64,000 nucleotides of DNA from NCBI RefSeq assembly GCF_051859565.1, contig NZ_JBHYFK010000003.1, positions 62,001-126,000 of the forward strand, read 5' to 3'. Below the pieces are notes generated by a model. It saw only the letters and a list, made by a program, of their open reading frames with translations, was not told where the DNA came from and ran no database searches. This DNA is from Glycocaulis sp051859565 (lineage in GTDB: Bacteria > Pseudomonadota > Alphaproteobacteria > Caulobacterales > Maricaulaceae). The position numbers were made by a program, and so were the translations under genes. How positions within the stretch are numbered: the first letter of the stretch is position 1; each line of letters opens with the position of its first letter. Below, one piece after another: positions 1 through 9,063 of the stretch.

Positions 1-960
1 GAGACGGTGATCTACCTTCTGGGCATTCTGGGCGTCGGCGTCGTCTACTGGCTGATACAGGCCCATCAGGTGCGCCTGCCGGTTCCAGGCCTTGGCGGGA
101 TCGACGCGATGCTGCTTCTTCTGATCGCCGGGGCGGCGGTATTTCTGGGCTATATCAGCTGGTACATGGGCGCGAAATGCACGCGCGAGGAAGGGCAACG
201 CCTCCTGCTGGCGCTCGTTCTGATCGTCGTGTCGGTCGTGTTCTGGGCGCTCTTTGAACAGGCCGGTTCCTCGATGAACCTCTTCGCCGCGCGTAACACC
301 AATCTGGAGCTTGCGCCGCAGCGCCTGATCGAGCTTGGGCCGATCACGCTGGACATGGCGCTGACGGCCTCGCAGACGCAATCCTTCAATGCCGGCTTCA
401 TCCTGATCTTCGCCCCATTGTTTGCAGGCCTGTGGGCCTTCCTGGCGAAGATGCAGCGTAATCCCAACACGCCGCTGAAATTCGGCCTGGCTCTGGTGCA
501 GGTGGGGCTCGGCTTCCTCGTGCTGGTCTGGGGCGTGCAGTTCGCCGATGACAGCTACCGTGTGCCGCTCTTCTTCCTGGCGCTGGCCTATCTTCTGCAC
601 ACCACTGGCGAGCTGTGCCTGTCGCCGGTGGGCTTGTCAGCTGTCACCAAGCTCTCTCCAGCGGCGGTGGTCAGCTTCATGATGGCCGGCTGGTTCCTGT
701 CCAGTGCTTTTGCTCAATATGTCGGCGGCCTCATCGCGGCGCTGACCGCTACTGATACGGTGGCGGGGCAAGTGCTCGATCCGGAACGCGCGCTGGCAGG
801 CTACGCACAGGTGTTCGGGGTGATCGGCCTCATCGGCATTGTGCTGGGTGTGGTGATGGGCGCTGCCAGTTTCGGGCTGAAAGCGCTGGGCCACGGACGG
901 GCCGAAGACCAGATGCCAGCACCCTCCGAGCCGGGGCCGGAACTGCCGGTACGCGACTAG
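1..960 (+). CDS. POT-family proton-coupled peptide transporter, 3' part
   Basis: C-terminal 319 residues of a proton-dependent oligopeptide transporter (POT/PTR, major facilitator fold) of the inner membrane, which imports di- and tripeptides. The reading frame is open from base 1, so the start and the N-terminal helices lie outside the window; POT proteins usually have about 450-550 residues. Family hallmarks are visible: FWALFEQAGSSMNLFA early in the visible part and GELCLSPVGLS later, with at least six hydrophobic helices and a short acidic, proline-rich tail. It ends at a strong bidirectional terminator facing the TonB receptor gene. Peptide uptake fits the nearby peptidase genes, but the exact substrate cannot be read from sequence. 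Confidence 0.9.
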   Translation, partial: ETVIYLLGILGVGVVYWLIQAHQVRLPVPGLGGIDAMLLLLIAGAAVFLGYISWYMGAKCTREEGQRLLLALVLIVVSVVFWALFEQAGSSMNLFAARNTNLELAPQRLIELGPITLDMALTASQTQSFNAGFILIFAPLFAGLWAFLAKMQRNPNTPLKFGLALVQVGLGFLVLVWGVQFADDSYRVPLFFLALAYLLHTTGELCLSPVGLSAVTKLSPAAVVSFMMAGWFLSSAFAQYVGGLIAALTATDTVAGQVLDPERALAGYAQVFGVIGLIGIVLGVVMGAASFGLKALGHGRAEDQMPAPSEPGPELPVRD

Positions 961-965
961 AAAAA

Positions 966-992
966 GGGCCCGGAGGATGTACCTCCGGGCCC
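966..992. terminator. Bidirectional intrinsic terminator
   Basis: Perfect 11-bp stem (GGGCCCGGAGG / CCTCCGGGCCC) with a 5-nt loop. It is flanked by A5 on the left and ATTT on the right, so either strand ends in a U-rich tail. It lies between two convergent genes, the peptide transporter and the TonB receptor. Confidence 0.85.
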
Positions 993-1005
993 ATTTCTTA
1001 TCGTC

Positions 1006-3021
1006 CTAGAAGGTGCGGCGCAGCCTGAGCTGGAGGAAGTCGCGCGGATCAATGCGCTGCTCCTCGCGGAAGGCGAGGGCCTGCGTCGCCCGGTCTGAGT
1101 AGACATCCCGGTCGATGCGGAAATCATCCCAGATCGTCACCGCCGCATAGACCGCAAGGCCGTTATCGAAGGTGTATTCGCCAAACAGCGTGATGAAGTT
1201 GCGCAGCTCAAACCAGCGCTTCTGGTCCGGGTTGAAGGTGGTTTCGCGGAAATAGGGGGTGTAGTTCACGCCCCAGCGCAGATTCCAGTCCGGCACGTCA
1301 TTTTCAAAGTTGATATAGCCCGTCAGCGGACGCACGCGGGAAATCTGGCGGCTATTGCCGGTCGTGGGATCGGTGACGCGGGTATGGTCGTACTGCACAT
1401 TCACCGTTACCCGCCCGCGCTCCAGTCCCAGATCCCGCAAGGGCAGGCGCACATTGCTGGCGATGCGCGTCAGGCTGCCATCGCCGATATTGCCGAACGC
1501 TGTCAGCCCGCCATCCAGCGGAATGACGTCGATCACGTCGGAAATCTCATCATGGCGCAAGGTCAGCGTGGCGACTCCCTCGCCATTGAAGCGCTGCTCA
1601 AATACCGCTTCGGCAATCCAGCGCTGCTGCGGCCTGAGGTCCAGATTACCGCCGCGCACCTGGCCGTTTGAAAGGGAGGTGGAGGCGGCAAAATCGCCGA
1701 AATTGAGCTGGCCCAGCTCTCGCTCCAGCCGCAGGCGGACCTGGCGGTTCTCTTGTGGATCCCATGTCAGCGCCAGGCGGGGCTTGGGATAGAAGAAGCT
1801 GCGCTCTGCCTGTGCATCACCGCTCTGGCGGATGGTCGAATGCTCAAGGCGCAGCCCGGCCTCCAGCCTCAGCTGCTCCGAGCGCCGCCAGCTGGCCTGT
1901 CCAAACGCCTCACCCCGGATTTCCTCCACCAGCGTGGAAGCCAGCGGCAAAGGCACCGGCACCCCGTTACTCGTGAAGGTCTGGCTCGTATCCATGAAGT
2001 TGTAGGCCAGTTCCCCGCCGCCTTCCCAGGTTAGCGTTTCGCTGCGCTGCCAGCGCAGCACGCCGCGCGCAATCGTCTCGCCAGACTCGCGTTCCGCCTC
2101 GAACTGCTGGTCAAGACCGGGACCGGAGGCGCCATTGCTGAACCCGCCCCAGCGGTAATTCTGGATCAGGCGCGACTCCAGGTTCAGGCTGTCGGACAGG
2201 GCGCGCTCATAGCGAATACCCAGATCCACCCGGCTGGCATCATCCTCAAACGAGAAGAGTCTTTCGGGCGATCCCGGCACGCTGAAAGACAGCTCATCAT
2301 TGTATTCAAACCAGTTATAGCCGCCGGTCAGCTCCAGCCGTCCCTCGCCCACGGGTCCGGACCAGTTGCCGCGCGCGTTCCAGCCACCACCGTCAAAGCT
2401 GTTGCGCAGGCGCTCCTCGGAGATGATGTTGCCAGCCGCGTCGCGCCGGGTCGAGGTGCCCCAGCCGGTAGAATCGCTCATGGCCAGCGTGCGCGCCACC
2501 TGAAAGCCCCATTGGGTGCCGTTATTGCTCGACGAGAACTCATAGCGGCCTGTGGGGTTGGTGGGGCCACCCTCAAACGAGTGAAGCTGGGCCATGACTG
2601 TATGCTGGCGCGACACCTCGCTGCGCAGGATGACGTTCACGACCACACTCTGGCCCTGCATGTCGATCCCCGGTGCGCCACCCCGGATCAGCTCGATGCG
2701 TTCCACCCGGCTTGCCGGGGTGCGCGACAGGACCGACGAGCCGGTGTCGTCCTTGGATGCCGGCCTTGACCCGTTGATGAGCACGTTTCCGCCGGCGCCG
2801 GCAAAACCGCGCACCGACGCGCCGTCACTGACCGAGAAGCCGGGAATGCGGCTGACCATGTCAAGCGCATTGGACGGGTTGGAGGCGGCAAAGAACGAGG
2901 GTTCGTAGATTAGCGTGCCTTCGCTAGCGCTGGCAGTTGAGGTGGCGGCTTCCTGTGCGAAACCGGCGGCGGGGATCAGCAGGGCGGCGCCAAGCGCGGC
3001 CGAGCACAACAGGTGTTTCAT
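1006..3021 (-). CDS. TonB-dependent outer-membrane receptor
   Basis: 671-residue TonB-dependent receptor. It starts with a signal peptide (MKHLLCSAALGAALLIPAAG, cleaved near AGFAQ), then an N-terminal plug (about residues 45-135, with DMVSRIPGFSV and VLINGSRPASKDD), then a long beta-barrel ending in RRTF with an aromatic last residue. Such receptors import siderophores, vitamins, peptides or glycans using TonB energy; the ligand cannot be inferred. The ATG at 3021 is chosen over an upstream in-frame start because a GGGAGGGA ribosome site precedes it and the signal peptide begins there. The gene is monocistronic: terminator at its 3' end, an inverted repeat in its upstream region. Confidence 0.88.
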   Translation of the reverse strand: MKHLLCSAALGAALLIPAAGFAQEAATSTASASEGTLIYEPSFFAASNPSNALDMVSRIPGFSVSDGASVRGFAGAGGNVLINGSRPASKDDTGSSVLSRTPASRVERIELIRGGAPGIDMQGQSVVVNVILRSEVSRQHTVMAQLHSFEGGPTNPTGRYEFSSSNNGTQWGFQVARTLAMSDSTGWGTSTRRDAAGNIISEERLRNSFDGGGWNARGNWSGPVGEGRLELTGGYNWFEYNDELSFSVPGSPERLFSFEDDASRVDLGIRYERALSDSLNLESRLIQNYRWGGFSNGASGPGLDQQFEAERESGETIARGVLRWQRSETLTWEGGGELAYNFMDTSQTFTSNGVPVPLPLASTLVEEIRGEAFGQASWRRSEQLRLEAGLRLEHSTIRQSGDAQAERSFFYPKPRLALTWDPQENRQVRLRLERELGQLNFGDFAASTSLSNGQVRGGNLDLRPQQRWIAEAVFEQRFNGEGVATLTLRHDEISDVIDVIPLDGGLTAFGNIGDGSLTRIASNVRLPLRDLGLERGRVTVNVQYDHTRVTDPTTGNSRQISRVRPLTGYINFENDVPDWNLRWGVNYTPYFRETTFNPDQKRWFELRNFITLFGEYTFDNGLAVYAAVTIWDDFRIDRDVYSDRATQALAFREEQRIDPRDFLQLRLRRTF

Positions 3022-3088
3022 GATAGTCCCTCCCAAGACATGGGGAGTGGTGTGCCCGCAACACCTGTCGCACAACAGTTACAATGCA

Positions 3089-3107
3089 GAAATGTGCGTT
3101 ACATTTC
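3089..3107. promoter_or_regulatory. Inverted repeat upstream of TonB receptor
   Basis: GAAATGT-N5-ACATTTC, perfect 7-bp arms, 68-86 nt upstream of the receptor ATG on the minus strand. A nearby second copy of the half GTTACA (3079-3084 and 3099-3104) suggests a regulator-binding site. The regulator is unknown. Confidence 0.4.
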
Positions 3108-3154
3108 AGCAATTTGATTGCATATCGGTAATGATGCGGTGCAGCGCATCAGCC

Positions 3155-4033
3155 TCATGGCGCGCCGGCCTCCGTGCAAATGCTTTCACTGGCCAGGCCC
3201 AGGGTGATAACGCTCATGTCCAGCAGGTCCATGCCAGCAAAAAGGGCAGGGCGGTGGGTTAGGTTCAGTGTCTCGAAGACGGGCAGGGCGGCAATGGCGA
3301 TGTCCACATTGCGCCGTTCAAGCCCGTCAGCGCTGAAGGACCGGGCGCGCATGATCCGCGCGCGAATCGCCTCGCCATCGGCGCCTATAACGCTTGCTCG
3401 CGCTGACCGGCCAGGAAGCCGGGCGAGCTGGCGGCCAAGCGCGGGATTGCCCACCGATCCGGCAAGACCAGTGTCGACAAGAACCAGAACCGTGTGGCCA
3501 TTGACCTCGCCTTCAATGGCCGGGAGGGACAGCGCGCCCGGTGTACAGGGCCGGTCAGGGGCCAGCTCCAGCCTGTTGGCGGCGAGATCGATCCGCCAGT
3601 TGCGTCCCGCCAGCGCATCAAGGCCCAGAAAGCCGTCCAGTTGCCCGCGCGAGTCCGGGGCGTCAGGCAGGGCAGCAGGTAATAGCTCCGGCAGGTCCAG
3701 AGCGCCCAGTTGTGCGCCGGAGAGAGAATAGCGTTCTACGCGGGACTGCCCGGTAAGCGCCGCGAGCGCAGCGTTCCTGGAGGAAGCTGGAGCGAGGCCC
3801 AGCCGCGTGATGGCGGCTTGGGTCATCGCGCTTGTGTCCGCACCCGTGTCGAGTGCTAGGCGCAAATTGCCGGACGGGGTGGAAAGCTCCACCACCGCGT
3901 GGCCATCTGCGCTGCGGCTTAATGGAACCGGATTGGCCAAGGCGGCCGGGCAAAGGACCAGAACCGCTGCAGCCAAAGCCGCAGCGGCAGCTGTGAGGGG
4001 TTTAGCCCGCCCCGCCAACAGTGATCCCGGCAA
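3155..4033 (-). CDS. Secreted retropepsin/pepsin-like aspartyl protease
   Basis: About 292-residue protein with a hydrophobic, alanine-rich signal sequence (residues about 12-33) and two aspartyl-protease signatures in one chain: LALDTGADTS near residue 60 and VLVDTGLAGS near residue 190. This suggests two retropepsin-like lobes forming one active site, rather than a homodimer. The location is probably periplasmic. The only upstream start in frame is a weak TTG at 4033 (other TTG/CTG codons follow), so the true start is uncertain. It overlaps the 3' end of tldD by about 30 bp on the same strand, pointing to co-translation with that peptidase gene. Substrate unknown. Confidence 0.75.
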   Translation of the reverse strand: MPGSLLAGRAKPLTAAAAALAAAVLVLCPAALANPVPLSRSADGHAVVELSTPSGNLRLALDTGADTSAMTQAAITRLGLAPASSRNAALAALTGQSRVERYSLSGAQLGALDLPELLPAALPDAPDSRGQLDGFLGLDALAGRNWRIDLAANRLELAPDRPCTPGALSLPAIEGEVNGHTVLVLVDTGLAGSVGNPALGRQLARLPGRSARASVIGADGEAIRARIMRARSFSADGLERRNVDIAIAALPVFETLNLTHRPALFAGMDLLDMSVITLGLASESICTEAGAP

Positions 4034-5426
4034 TTTTCAGGGTCGGCTGACCAACGCCAACGGGCACGCCCTGCCCTGCCTTGCCGCAGGTGCCGACGCC
4101 GGGGTCCATCGCAAAATCATTGCCGATCATGGAGATGCGGGTCAGCGCACTCGGCCCGTCACCGATCAGGGTTGCGCCCTTGATCGGCTCGGCAATTTTC
4201 CCGCCGCGTACGCGGTAGGCCTCGGTGCAGCGAAAGACGAACTTGCCAGAGGTAATGTCCACCTGCCCGCCGCCGAAATTGGCGGCGTATATCCCGTCCT
4301 CCAGGCTTTCGAGTATCTCTGCCGGATCGTGATCCCCAGCGGTCATGATCGTGTTGGTCATGCGCGGCATGGGTGCGTGGGCATAGCTTTCGCGCCGGCC
4401 ATTGCCGGTCGGCTCCACGCCCATCAGGCGGGCATTCATCCGGTCCTGCATGAAGCCGACCAGAATACCGTCCTCGATCAGCGTGGTGCGGCCCGTCGGC
4501 GTGCCTTCATCATCAATGGTCAGCGATCCGCGCCGATTGGGGATGGTGCCGTCGTCAATGACGGTGACGCCCGGCGCAGCAACGCGCTTGCCGACACGGC
4601 CTGCAAAGGCGCTGGTGCCCTTGCGGTTGAAATCGCCTTCCAGGCCGTGACCGACCGCCTCGTGCAGCAATATGGCGGGCCAGCCCGCACCCAGCACCGC
4701 CTCCCATTCGCCTGCAGGGGCGTCCACCGCTTCCAGATTGACCTTGGCGACCCGCAGCGCCTCGTCAGCGAGGCCCTGCCAGCTTTCAGGTGACAGCCAT
4801 TGGGAGAACTCCGCGCGGCCACCGGCCCCGGCGCTGCCGCTCTCGCGCCGTCCATTGCGCTCCACCGTGACAGAGACATTCAGGCGCACCAGCGGGCGCA
4901 CATCATGGGCCATATAGCCATCGGCGCGCACAATGCCGATCACCCGGCGCGAGGCCGAGATGGAACAGCCCACCTGCACCACTTCAGGATCGCGCGCGCG
5001 CAGCCAGGCGTCGATCTCGCCCAGGAGCGCGGCTTTCGCCTCAAAGCCCGGCTCGCCTATCACATCGACATCATCATAGAGCTTCACATTGGTGCCGTGC
5101 GGGGGCGGCGCCATCACCGCATTACGGCCCTGCCGGGCGGCAGCGGCTGTCTCGCCAGCCCGTTTGAGTGAGGCAAGGCTTACATCATTGGAGTGGGCAA
5201 AGCCGGTCGTCTCGCCAAACACGCCGCGCAGGCCAAAGCCGCGCCCGGCATCAAAGCTCGCCGCTTTCAGCCGGCCATCGTCAAAAGCCAGCGTCTCGTT
5301 GGCTTCGGTTTCCAGAAAGAGCTCGCCATCGTCCGCGCCGGAAAGGCTGTCGCGCAGCACGCTGATCGCATCATCGGCATCGAAGGCAAAGCCGTCGAAC
5401 GGGTCGGCGGAAGGCGTGCTGGCCAT
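4002..5426 (-). CDS. tldD: TldD/PmbA-family metalloprotease TldD
   Basis: 474-residue TldD subunit of the cytosolic TldD-TldE zinc protease, which trims unfolded peptides and matures small modified peptides in characterised bacteria. The zinc motif HEAVGH and the following GLEGDFNRKGTSAFAG segment are intact, as is the C-terminal GTCGKAGQGVPVGVG stretch. The start at 5426 is preferred over the ATG 21 bp upstream because AGGAGAG lies 4 nt before it. The partner TldE/PmbA is not in the window. It overlaps the aspartyl-protease gene downstream. Confidence 0.93.
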   Translation of the reverse strand: MASTPSADPFDGFAFDADDAISVLRDSLSGADDGELFLETEANETLAFDDGRLKAASFDAGRGFGLRGVFGETTGFAHSNDVSLASLKRAGETAAAARQGRNAVMAPPPHGTNVKLYDDVDVIGEPGFEAKAALLGEIDAWLRARDPEVVQVGCSISASRRVIGIVRADGYMAHDVRPLVRLNVSVTVERNGRRESGSAGAGGRAEFSQWLSPESWQGLADEALRVAKVNLEAVDAPAGEWEAVLGAGWPAILLHEAVGHGLEGDFNRKGTSAFAGRVGKRVAAPGVTVIDDGTIPNRRGSLTIDDEGTPTGRTTLIEDGILVGFMQDRMNARLMGVEPTGNGRRESYAHAPMPRMTNTIMTAGDHDPAEILESLEDGIYAANFGGGQVDITSGKFVFRCTEAYRVRGGKIAEPIKGATLIGDGPSALTRISMIGNDFAMDPGVGTCGKAGQGVPVGVGQPTLKIAGITVGGAG

Positions 5427-5622
5427 GAGACTCTCCTGCTGGGTCATTCACACCCAACATAGGCACGCGCGGAAGGCTTATCGACCCCGCTCTCGCAGGT
5501 CTTTTCCTGATGCTCAGCCCATCCGGGCTTCGCGCCTCGCATTAGCTCGGGCGCGCGGCTTGTCCCCGGCTTGATCGGGGATCGCGCTTGCGGGCCGCTT
5601 TGCGGCCCGAGAGGCCAAAGGC

Positions 5623-5719
5623 CGCCCGCGACTGCCTGCCCCCGCGCAGGCGGGGGTTCGCGGAACATCGCAACGCGGCCTGCCCCCGGCTATGACCGGG
5701 GGATGCGTTGCGGAACTAA
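5623..5719. repeat. Dispersed palindromic repeat, copy A
   Basis: Part of the roughly 300-bp gene-free gap between tldD and the TPR gene. It has a hairpin (CCTGCCCCCGCGCAGGCGGGGG), then TTCGCGGAACATCGCAACGC, a second hairpin module (CCCCCGGCTATGACCGGGGG) and ATGCGTTGCGGAACTA. Copy B at 22639-22710 matches it but lacks the second hairpin. The rest of the gap (5427-5622) shows only GC-rich imperfect palindromes around GCGGGCCGCTTTGCGGCCCG. Confidence 0.75.
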
Positions 5720-5724
5720 CGTCC

Positions 5725-6306
5725 CTACGGCTGATGCCGCGCGAACCGCCGCGGCTGGGCGGCCAGCAGCGCGTTTTCCGGGGCGAGGCGGGCTGCTTCG
5801 CGATAGGCTTCGTAGGCGGCGTCATACTGGCCAAGCCGCTCCAGCGCGATGGCGCGGTTGAAATGGGCCAGATGAGACGGTTCCAGCCCCAGCTCCAGCG
5901 CGCGCCGCGCCGACGCCTGCGCGCCGTTGAAATCGCCCGTGCGGATCTGCGCCGCCGACAATGTCAGGTGCAGCTCAGGCAGTTCGCCAAGCAGGCCTTG
6001 TGCAGCCATCAGATCACTCATCGCCGATCGGCCATCGCCGCGCGCGGCCGACAGGGCGGCGCGATTGAGCTGCAGCCGCGCGCGTTCCTCTTCGCCCAGC
6101 GACGAATCGCGCAAGGCAAAGTCGCACGCGCCCAGAGCCCGCGGATTGTCACCGCCGCCGCGTGCGGCATGTTCGCACTCCGAAATAGCTGAGCGGATGG
6201 CCGGGGAACGCTCTTGTGCCAAGGCTGCAGGCGCCTGGAGCATACAGGCGGCAAGGCCTGCAATTGCGGCAAATCGGGCCAGCGTGTGTGGAATTCGGGT
6301 GTCCAT
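5725..6306 (-). CDS. Secreted TPR-repeat protein
   Basis: 193 residues: signal peptide (residues 1-30, cut near AALAQ) followed by helical tetratricopeptide repeats, clearest at ELHLTLSAAQIRTGDFNGAQ and HLAHFNRAIALERLGQYDAA. TPR proteins serve as protein-protein scaffolds; this one is likely periplasmic. It is divergent from ctaC, sharing a gap of about 215 bp, but no functional link to the oxidase is evident. No catalytic domain is seen. Confidence 0.8.
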   Translation of the reverse strand: MDTRIPHTLARFAAIAGLAACMLQAPAALAQERSPAIRSAISECEHAARGGGDNPRALGACDFALRDSSLGEEERARLQLNRAALSAARGDGRSAMSDLMAAQGLLGELPELHLTLSAAQIRTGDFNGAQASARRALELGLEPSHLAHFNRAIALERLGQYDAAYEAYREAARLAPENALLAAQPRRFARHQP

Positions 6307-6433
6307 GACGCCTCCGGCGCTTGAGATTTTGTTCGTGTAAGGCTAGCAGACAGCGCAAGCCCGCATCAAACCGAATGTCCGGGCGGCACTGAACATTGTG
6401 AGTGCCTTGCGACAAAAAGGCGCTCATATCGCA

Positions 6434-6462
6434 CTGACACCGGCGCTGGCTGGTTCTATATT
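6434..6462 (+). promoter_or_regulatory. Predicted promoter of the cta operon
   Basis: -35 CTGACA (5/6 to consensus), 17-nt spacer, -10 TATATT (5/6), ending 60 nt before the ctaC ATG. It is the best sigma-70-type match in the gap between the TPR gene and ctaC. Confidence 0.55.
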
Positions 6463-6522
6463 CCGCCGCACGAAGCAGGCAAACCGGCCTGCTGGCTGCC
6501 AGATACGACTCTTGGGGGTTCC

Positions 6523-7389
6523 ATGCGTTTGAAGCTCATAGCCGGAGCTGTTCTTGCCGCCGCGATGACCGGCGCGGCATCAGCAACGATTGTCGGCGCG
6601 CCGGTAGATGGCGGGCTTGGCCTGCAGGAGGCCGCCACGCCGGTGATGGAGAATATTGTCTCCTTCCATAACCTTTTGCTGTGGATCATCTCTGCGATCT
6701 GTCTTCTGGTGCTCGGCCTGATCCTTTGGATTGTCGTGCGCTATCGCGCCAAGGCTAACCCGGTGCCGAAGAAGTTCAGCCACAACACGCTGATCGAGAT
6801 CATCTGGACGGCTGTGCCGGTTCTCATCCTGATCGTGATCGCAGTGCCGTCTTTCCGCCTGCTCTACTTCCAGGACGTGATCCCGGAGGCCGACTTCACC
6901 ATCAAGGTGACCGGCAACCAGTGGAACTGGACCTATGAGTACCCCGACCATGGCGGATTCGAGTTTGTCTCGAACATGCTCGAGGACGGCGAGATCACCA
7001 GCGAGAACTGGGATCAGCTGCGCCTTCTGAGCACCGATGTGCCGATTGTCGTGCCGTCAGGCGCCACCGTGCGCGTGCAGGTTACGGCCTCTGACGTCAT
7101 TCACTCCTGGGCCGTTCCTGCCTTCGGCGTGAAAATGGATGGCATTCCCGGCCGCCTGAACGAAACCTGGTTCCTTGTGCCGGAAGGCCGCGAGGGCATC
7201 TATTTCGGCCAGTGCTCGGAAATCTGCGGTATCCGCCACGCCTTCATGCCCATCGAGGTGCATGTGGTCCCTGAAGAGGTCTTCACCGCCTGGACCGAAG
7301 CGGCCAACGCCGATCCGTATGCTGCGTCCAGCGTTCTTGTGTCCTATTACGCCAGCCAGCGCGCCACCCGCGTCGCGGCGGCCCAGTAA
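6523..7389 (+). CDS. ctaC: Cytochrome c oxidase subunit II
   Basis: 288-residue CuA subunit of the aa3-type oxidase, which takes electrons from cytochrome c. Signal peptide (about 1-22), two transmembrane helices (about 48-72 and 90-112), then a periplasmic cupredoxin domain. All CuA ligands are present: His194 in VIHSW, Cys231, Glu233 and Cys235 in GQCSEIC, His239 and Met242 in RHAFM. The aromatic patch NQWNWTYEYPD used in electron entry is intact. First gene of the oxidase operon, 18 nt before ctaD. Confidence 0.98.
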   Translation: MRLKLIAGAVLAAAMTGAASATIVGAPVDGGLGLQEAATPVMENIVSFHNLLLWIISAICLLVLGLILWIVVRYRAKANPVPKKFSHNTLIEIIWTAVPVLILIVIAVPSFRLLYFQDVIPEADFTIKVTGNQWNWTYEYPDHGGFEFVSNMLEDGEITSENWDQLRLLSTDVPIVVPSGATVRVQVTASDVIHSWAVPAFGVKMDGIPGRLNETWFLVPEGREGIYFGQCSEICGIRHAFMPIEVHVVPEEVFTAWTEAANADPYAASSVLVSYYASQRATRVAAAQ

Positions 7390-7407
7390 TCCCCGGAGAG
7401 GATCATC

Positions 7408-9027
7408 ATGTCGGCTCAAGCTGCTGAACATCACGACGATCACACCCCCAGCATCTGGGACTGGAAGCGGTGGGTCTATTCCACCAATCACAAGGACATC
7501 GGCACGATGTACCTGATCTTCGCGATCTTTGCGGGGGTTATCGGTGGTGCCATGTCGGGCCTGATCCGCTGGGAACTTGCCGAGCCGGGTCTTCAGGTCT
7601 TCAACAACGGCTTCTGGGGCAATGAGCACAACTACAATGTGATCATCACCCTGCACGGCCTCATCATGATCTTCTTCATGGTCATGCCGGCCATGATCGG
7701 TGGCTTTGGCAACTGGTTCGTGCCGATCATGATCGGCGCCCCGGACATGGCCTTCCCGCGCCTGAACAATATCTCGTTCTGGCTGCTGCCCTTCTCCTTC
7801 GCGCTCATCCTCCTGTCGATGTTCGTGCCGGGCGCTGGCGGTGATGACGGCTTCGGCGGGGGCTGGGTGATGTATCCACCCTTGTCTACCACCGGCCATG
7901 GCGGGCCAGCCTTCGACCTGGTGATCCTGTCGCTGCACATTGCCGGTATCAGCTCGATTCTGGGTGCCACGAACTTCATCACGACCATTTTCAACATGCG
8001 CGCGCCGGGCATGACCCTGCACAAGATGCCGCTGTTTGTCTGGTCGATCCTGGTGACCGTATTCCTGCTGCTGCTGGCCGTTCCGGTACTGGCGGCTGCG
8101 CTGACCATGCTCATCACCGACCGTAATTTCGGGACGACCTTCTTCGATCCCGCAGGCGGCGGCGACCCGGTCATGTTCCAGCACCTGTTCTGGTTCTTCG
8201 GTCACCCGGAAGTGTACATCCTGATCCTGCCGGGCTTCGGCATGATCTCGCACATCGTGTCGACCTTCTCGAAAAAGCCTGTGTTCGGCTATCTCGGCAT
8301 GGCCTACGCCATGGTCGCGATCGGCTTCATCGGCTTCATCGTGTGGGCGCACCACATGTACACGGTCGGCATGGACGTGAACCTGAAGGCCTATTTCGTG
8401 GCCGCCACGATGATCATCGCGGTGCCGACCGGCATCAAGATCTTCTCCTGGCTGGCAACGATGTGGGGCGGTTCGATTTCCTTCCGCACCCCCATGCTCT
8501 GGGCCATCGGCTTCATCTTCCTGTTCACCGTTGGCGGTGTGACGGGTGTGGTGCTGGCCAATGCGGGCGTGACCACATCGCTGCACGACACCTATTACGT
8601 GGTGGCCCACTTCCACTACGTGCTGTCGCTCGGCGCCGTGTTCGCGATCTTCGCCGGCTTCTACTACTGGTACGAGAAGATGTTCGGAGTGAAATACAAC
8701 TCCTTCCTCGCCCGGACCCAGTTCTGGCTGTTCTTCATCGGCGCGAACGTGATCTTCTTCCCGCAGCACTTCCTCGGTCTGCAGGGCATGCCGCGCCGTT
8801 ACCCGGACTATCCCGATGCGTTCGCCTTCTGGAACTACGTGTCCTCGGTCGGCTATCTCATCATGGCCGTGGGCATGCTGGTCTTCTTCGTGCTGCTGAT
8901 CGAATCCATCGTTCGCCAGCGCAAGGGTGAAGCCAATCCGTGGGGCGAAGGCGCGACCACGCTGGAGTGGACGCTGTCTTCTCCGCCGCCCTTCCACCAG
9001 TTCAACGAGCTGCCCCGCATCAAGTAG
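7408..9027 (+). CDS. ctaD: Cytochrome c oxidase subunit I
   Basis: 539-residue catalytic subunit with twelve helices, holding heme a and the heme a3-CuB centre where O2 is reduced. Visible ligands: His in ITLHGLIM (heme a), His266 and Tyr270 in GHPEVYILIL (CuB and the cross-linked tyrosine), the His pair in WAHHMYTVG (CuB), and the two histidines in VVAHFHYVLS (hemes a3 and a). Length and motifs match family A (mitochondrial-type) oxidases. A good AGAGGA ribosome site lies before the ATG. It sits between ctaC and ctaB. Confidence 0.99.
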   Translation: MSAQAAEHHDDHTPSIWDWKRWVYSTNHKDIGTMYLIFAIFAGVIGGAMSGLIRWELAEPGLQVFNNGFWGNEHNYNVIITLHGLIMIFFMVMPAMIGGFGNWFVPIMIGAPDMAFPRLNNISFWLLPFSFALILLSMFVPGAGGDDGFGGGWVMYPPLSTTGHGGPAFDLVILSLHIAGISSILGATNFITTIFNMRAPGMTLHKMPLFVWSILVTVFLLLLAVPVLAAALTMLITDRNFGTTFFDPAGGGDPVMFQHLFWFFGHPEVYILILPGFGMISHIVSTFSKKPVFGYLGMAYAMVAIGFIGFIVWAHHMYTVGMDVNLKAYFVAATMIIAVPTGIKIFSWLATMWGGSISFRTPMLWAIGFIFLFTVGGVTGVVLANAGVTTSLHDTYYVVAHFHYVLSLGAVFAIFAGFYYWYEKMFGVKYNSFLARTQFWLFFIGANVIFFPQHFLGLQGMPRRYPDYPDAFAFWNYVSSVGYLIMAVGMLVFFVLLIESIVRQRKGEANPWGEGATTLEWTLSSPPPFHQFNELPRIK

Positions 9028-9063
9028 GCGGATCGCTGAACCAGCTAAGGTCAGGCACGTAAC

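Noticed and set aside
3807..4793. 328-codon plus-strand frame opposite tldD and the aspartyl-protease gene
   Set aside because: It lies antisense to two recognised genes; composition and lack of motifs mark it as a shadow.
5444..5861. Several ORFs through the gap after tldD
   Set aside because: They are open only because of the GC-rich palindromic repeat; no family features.
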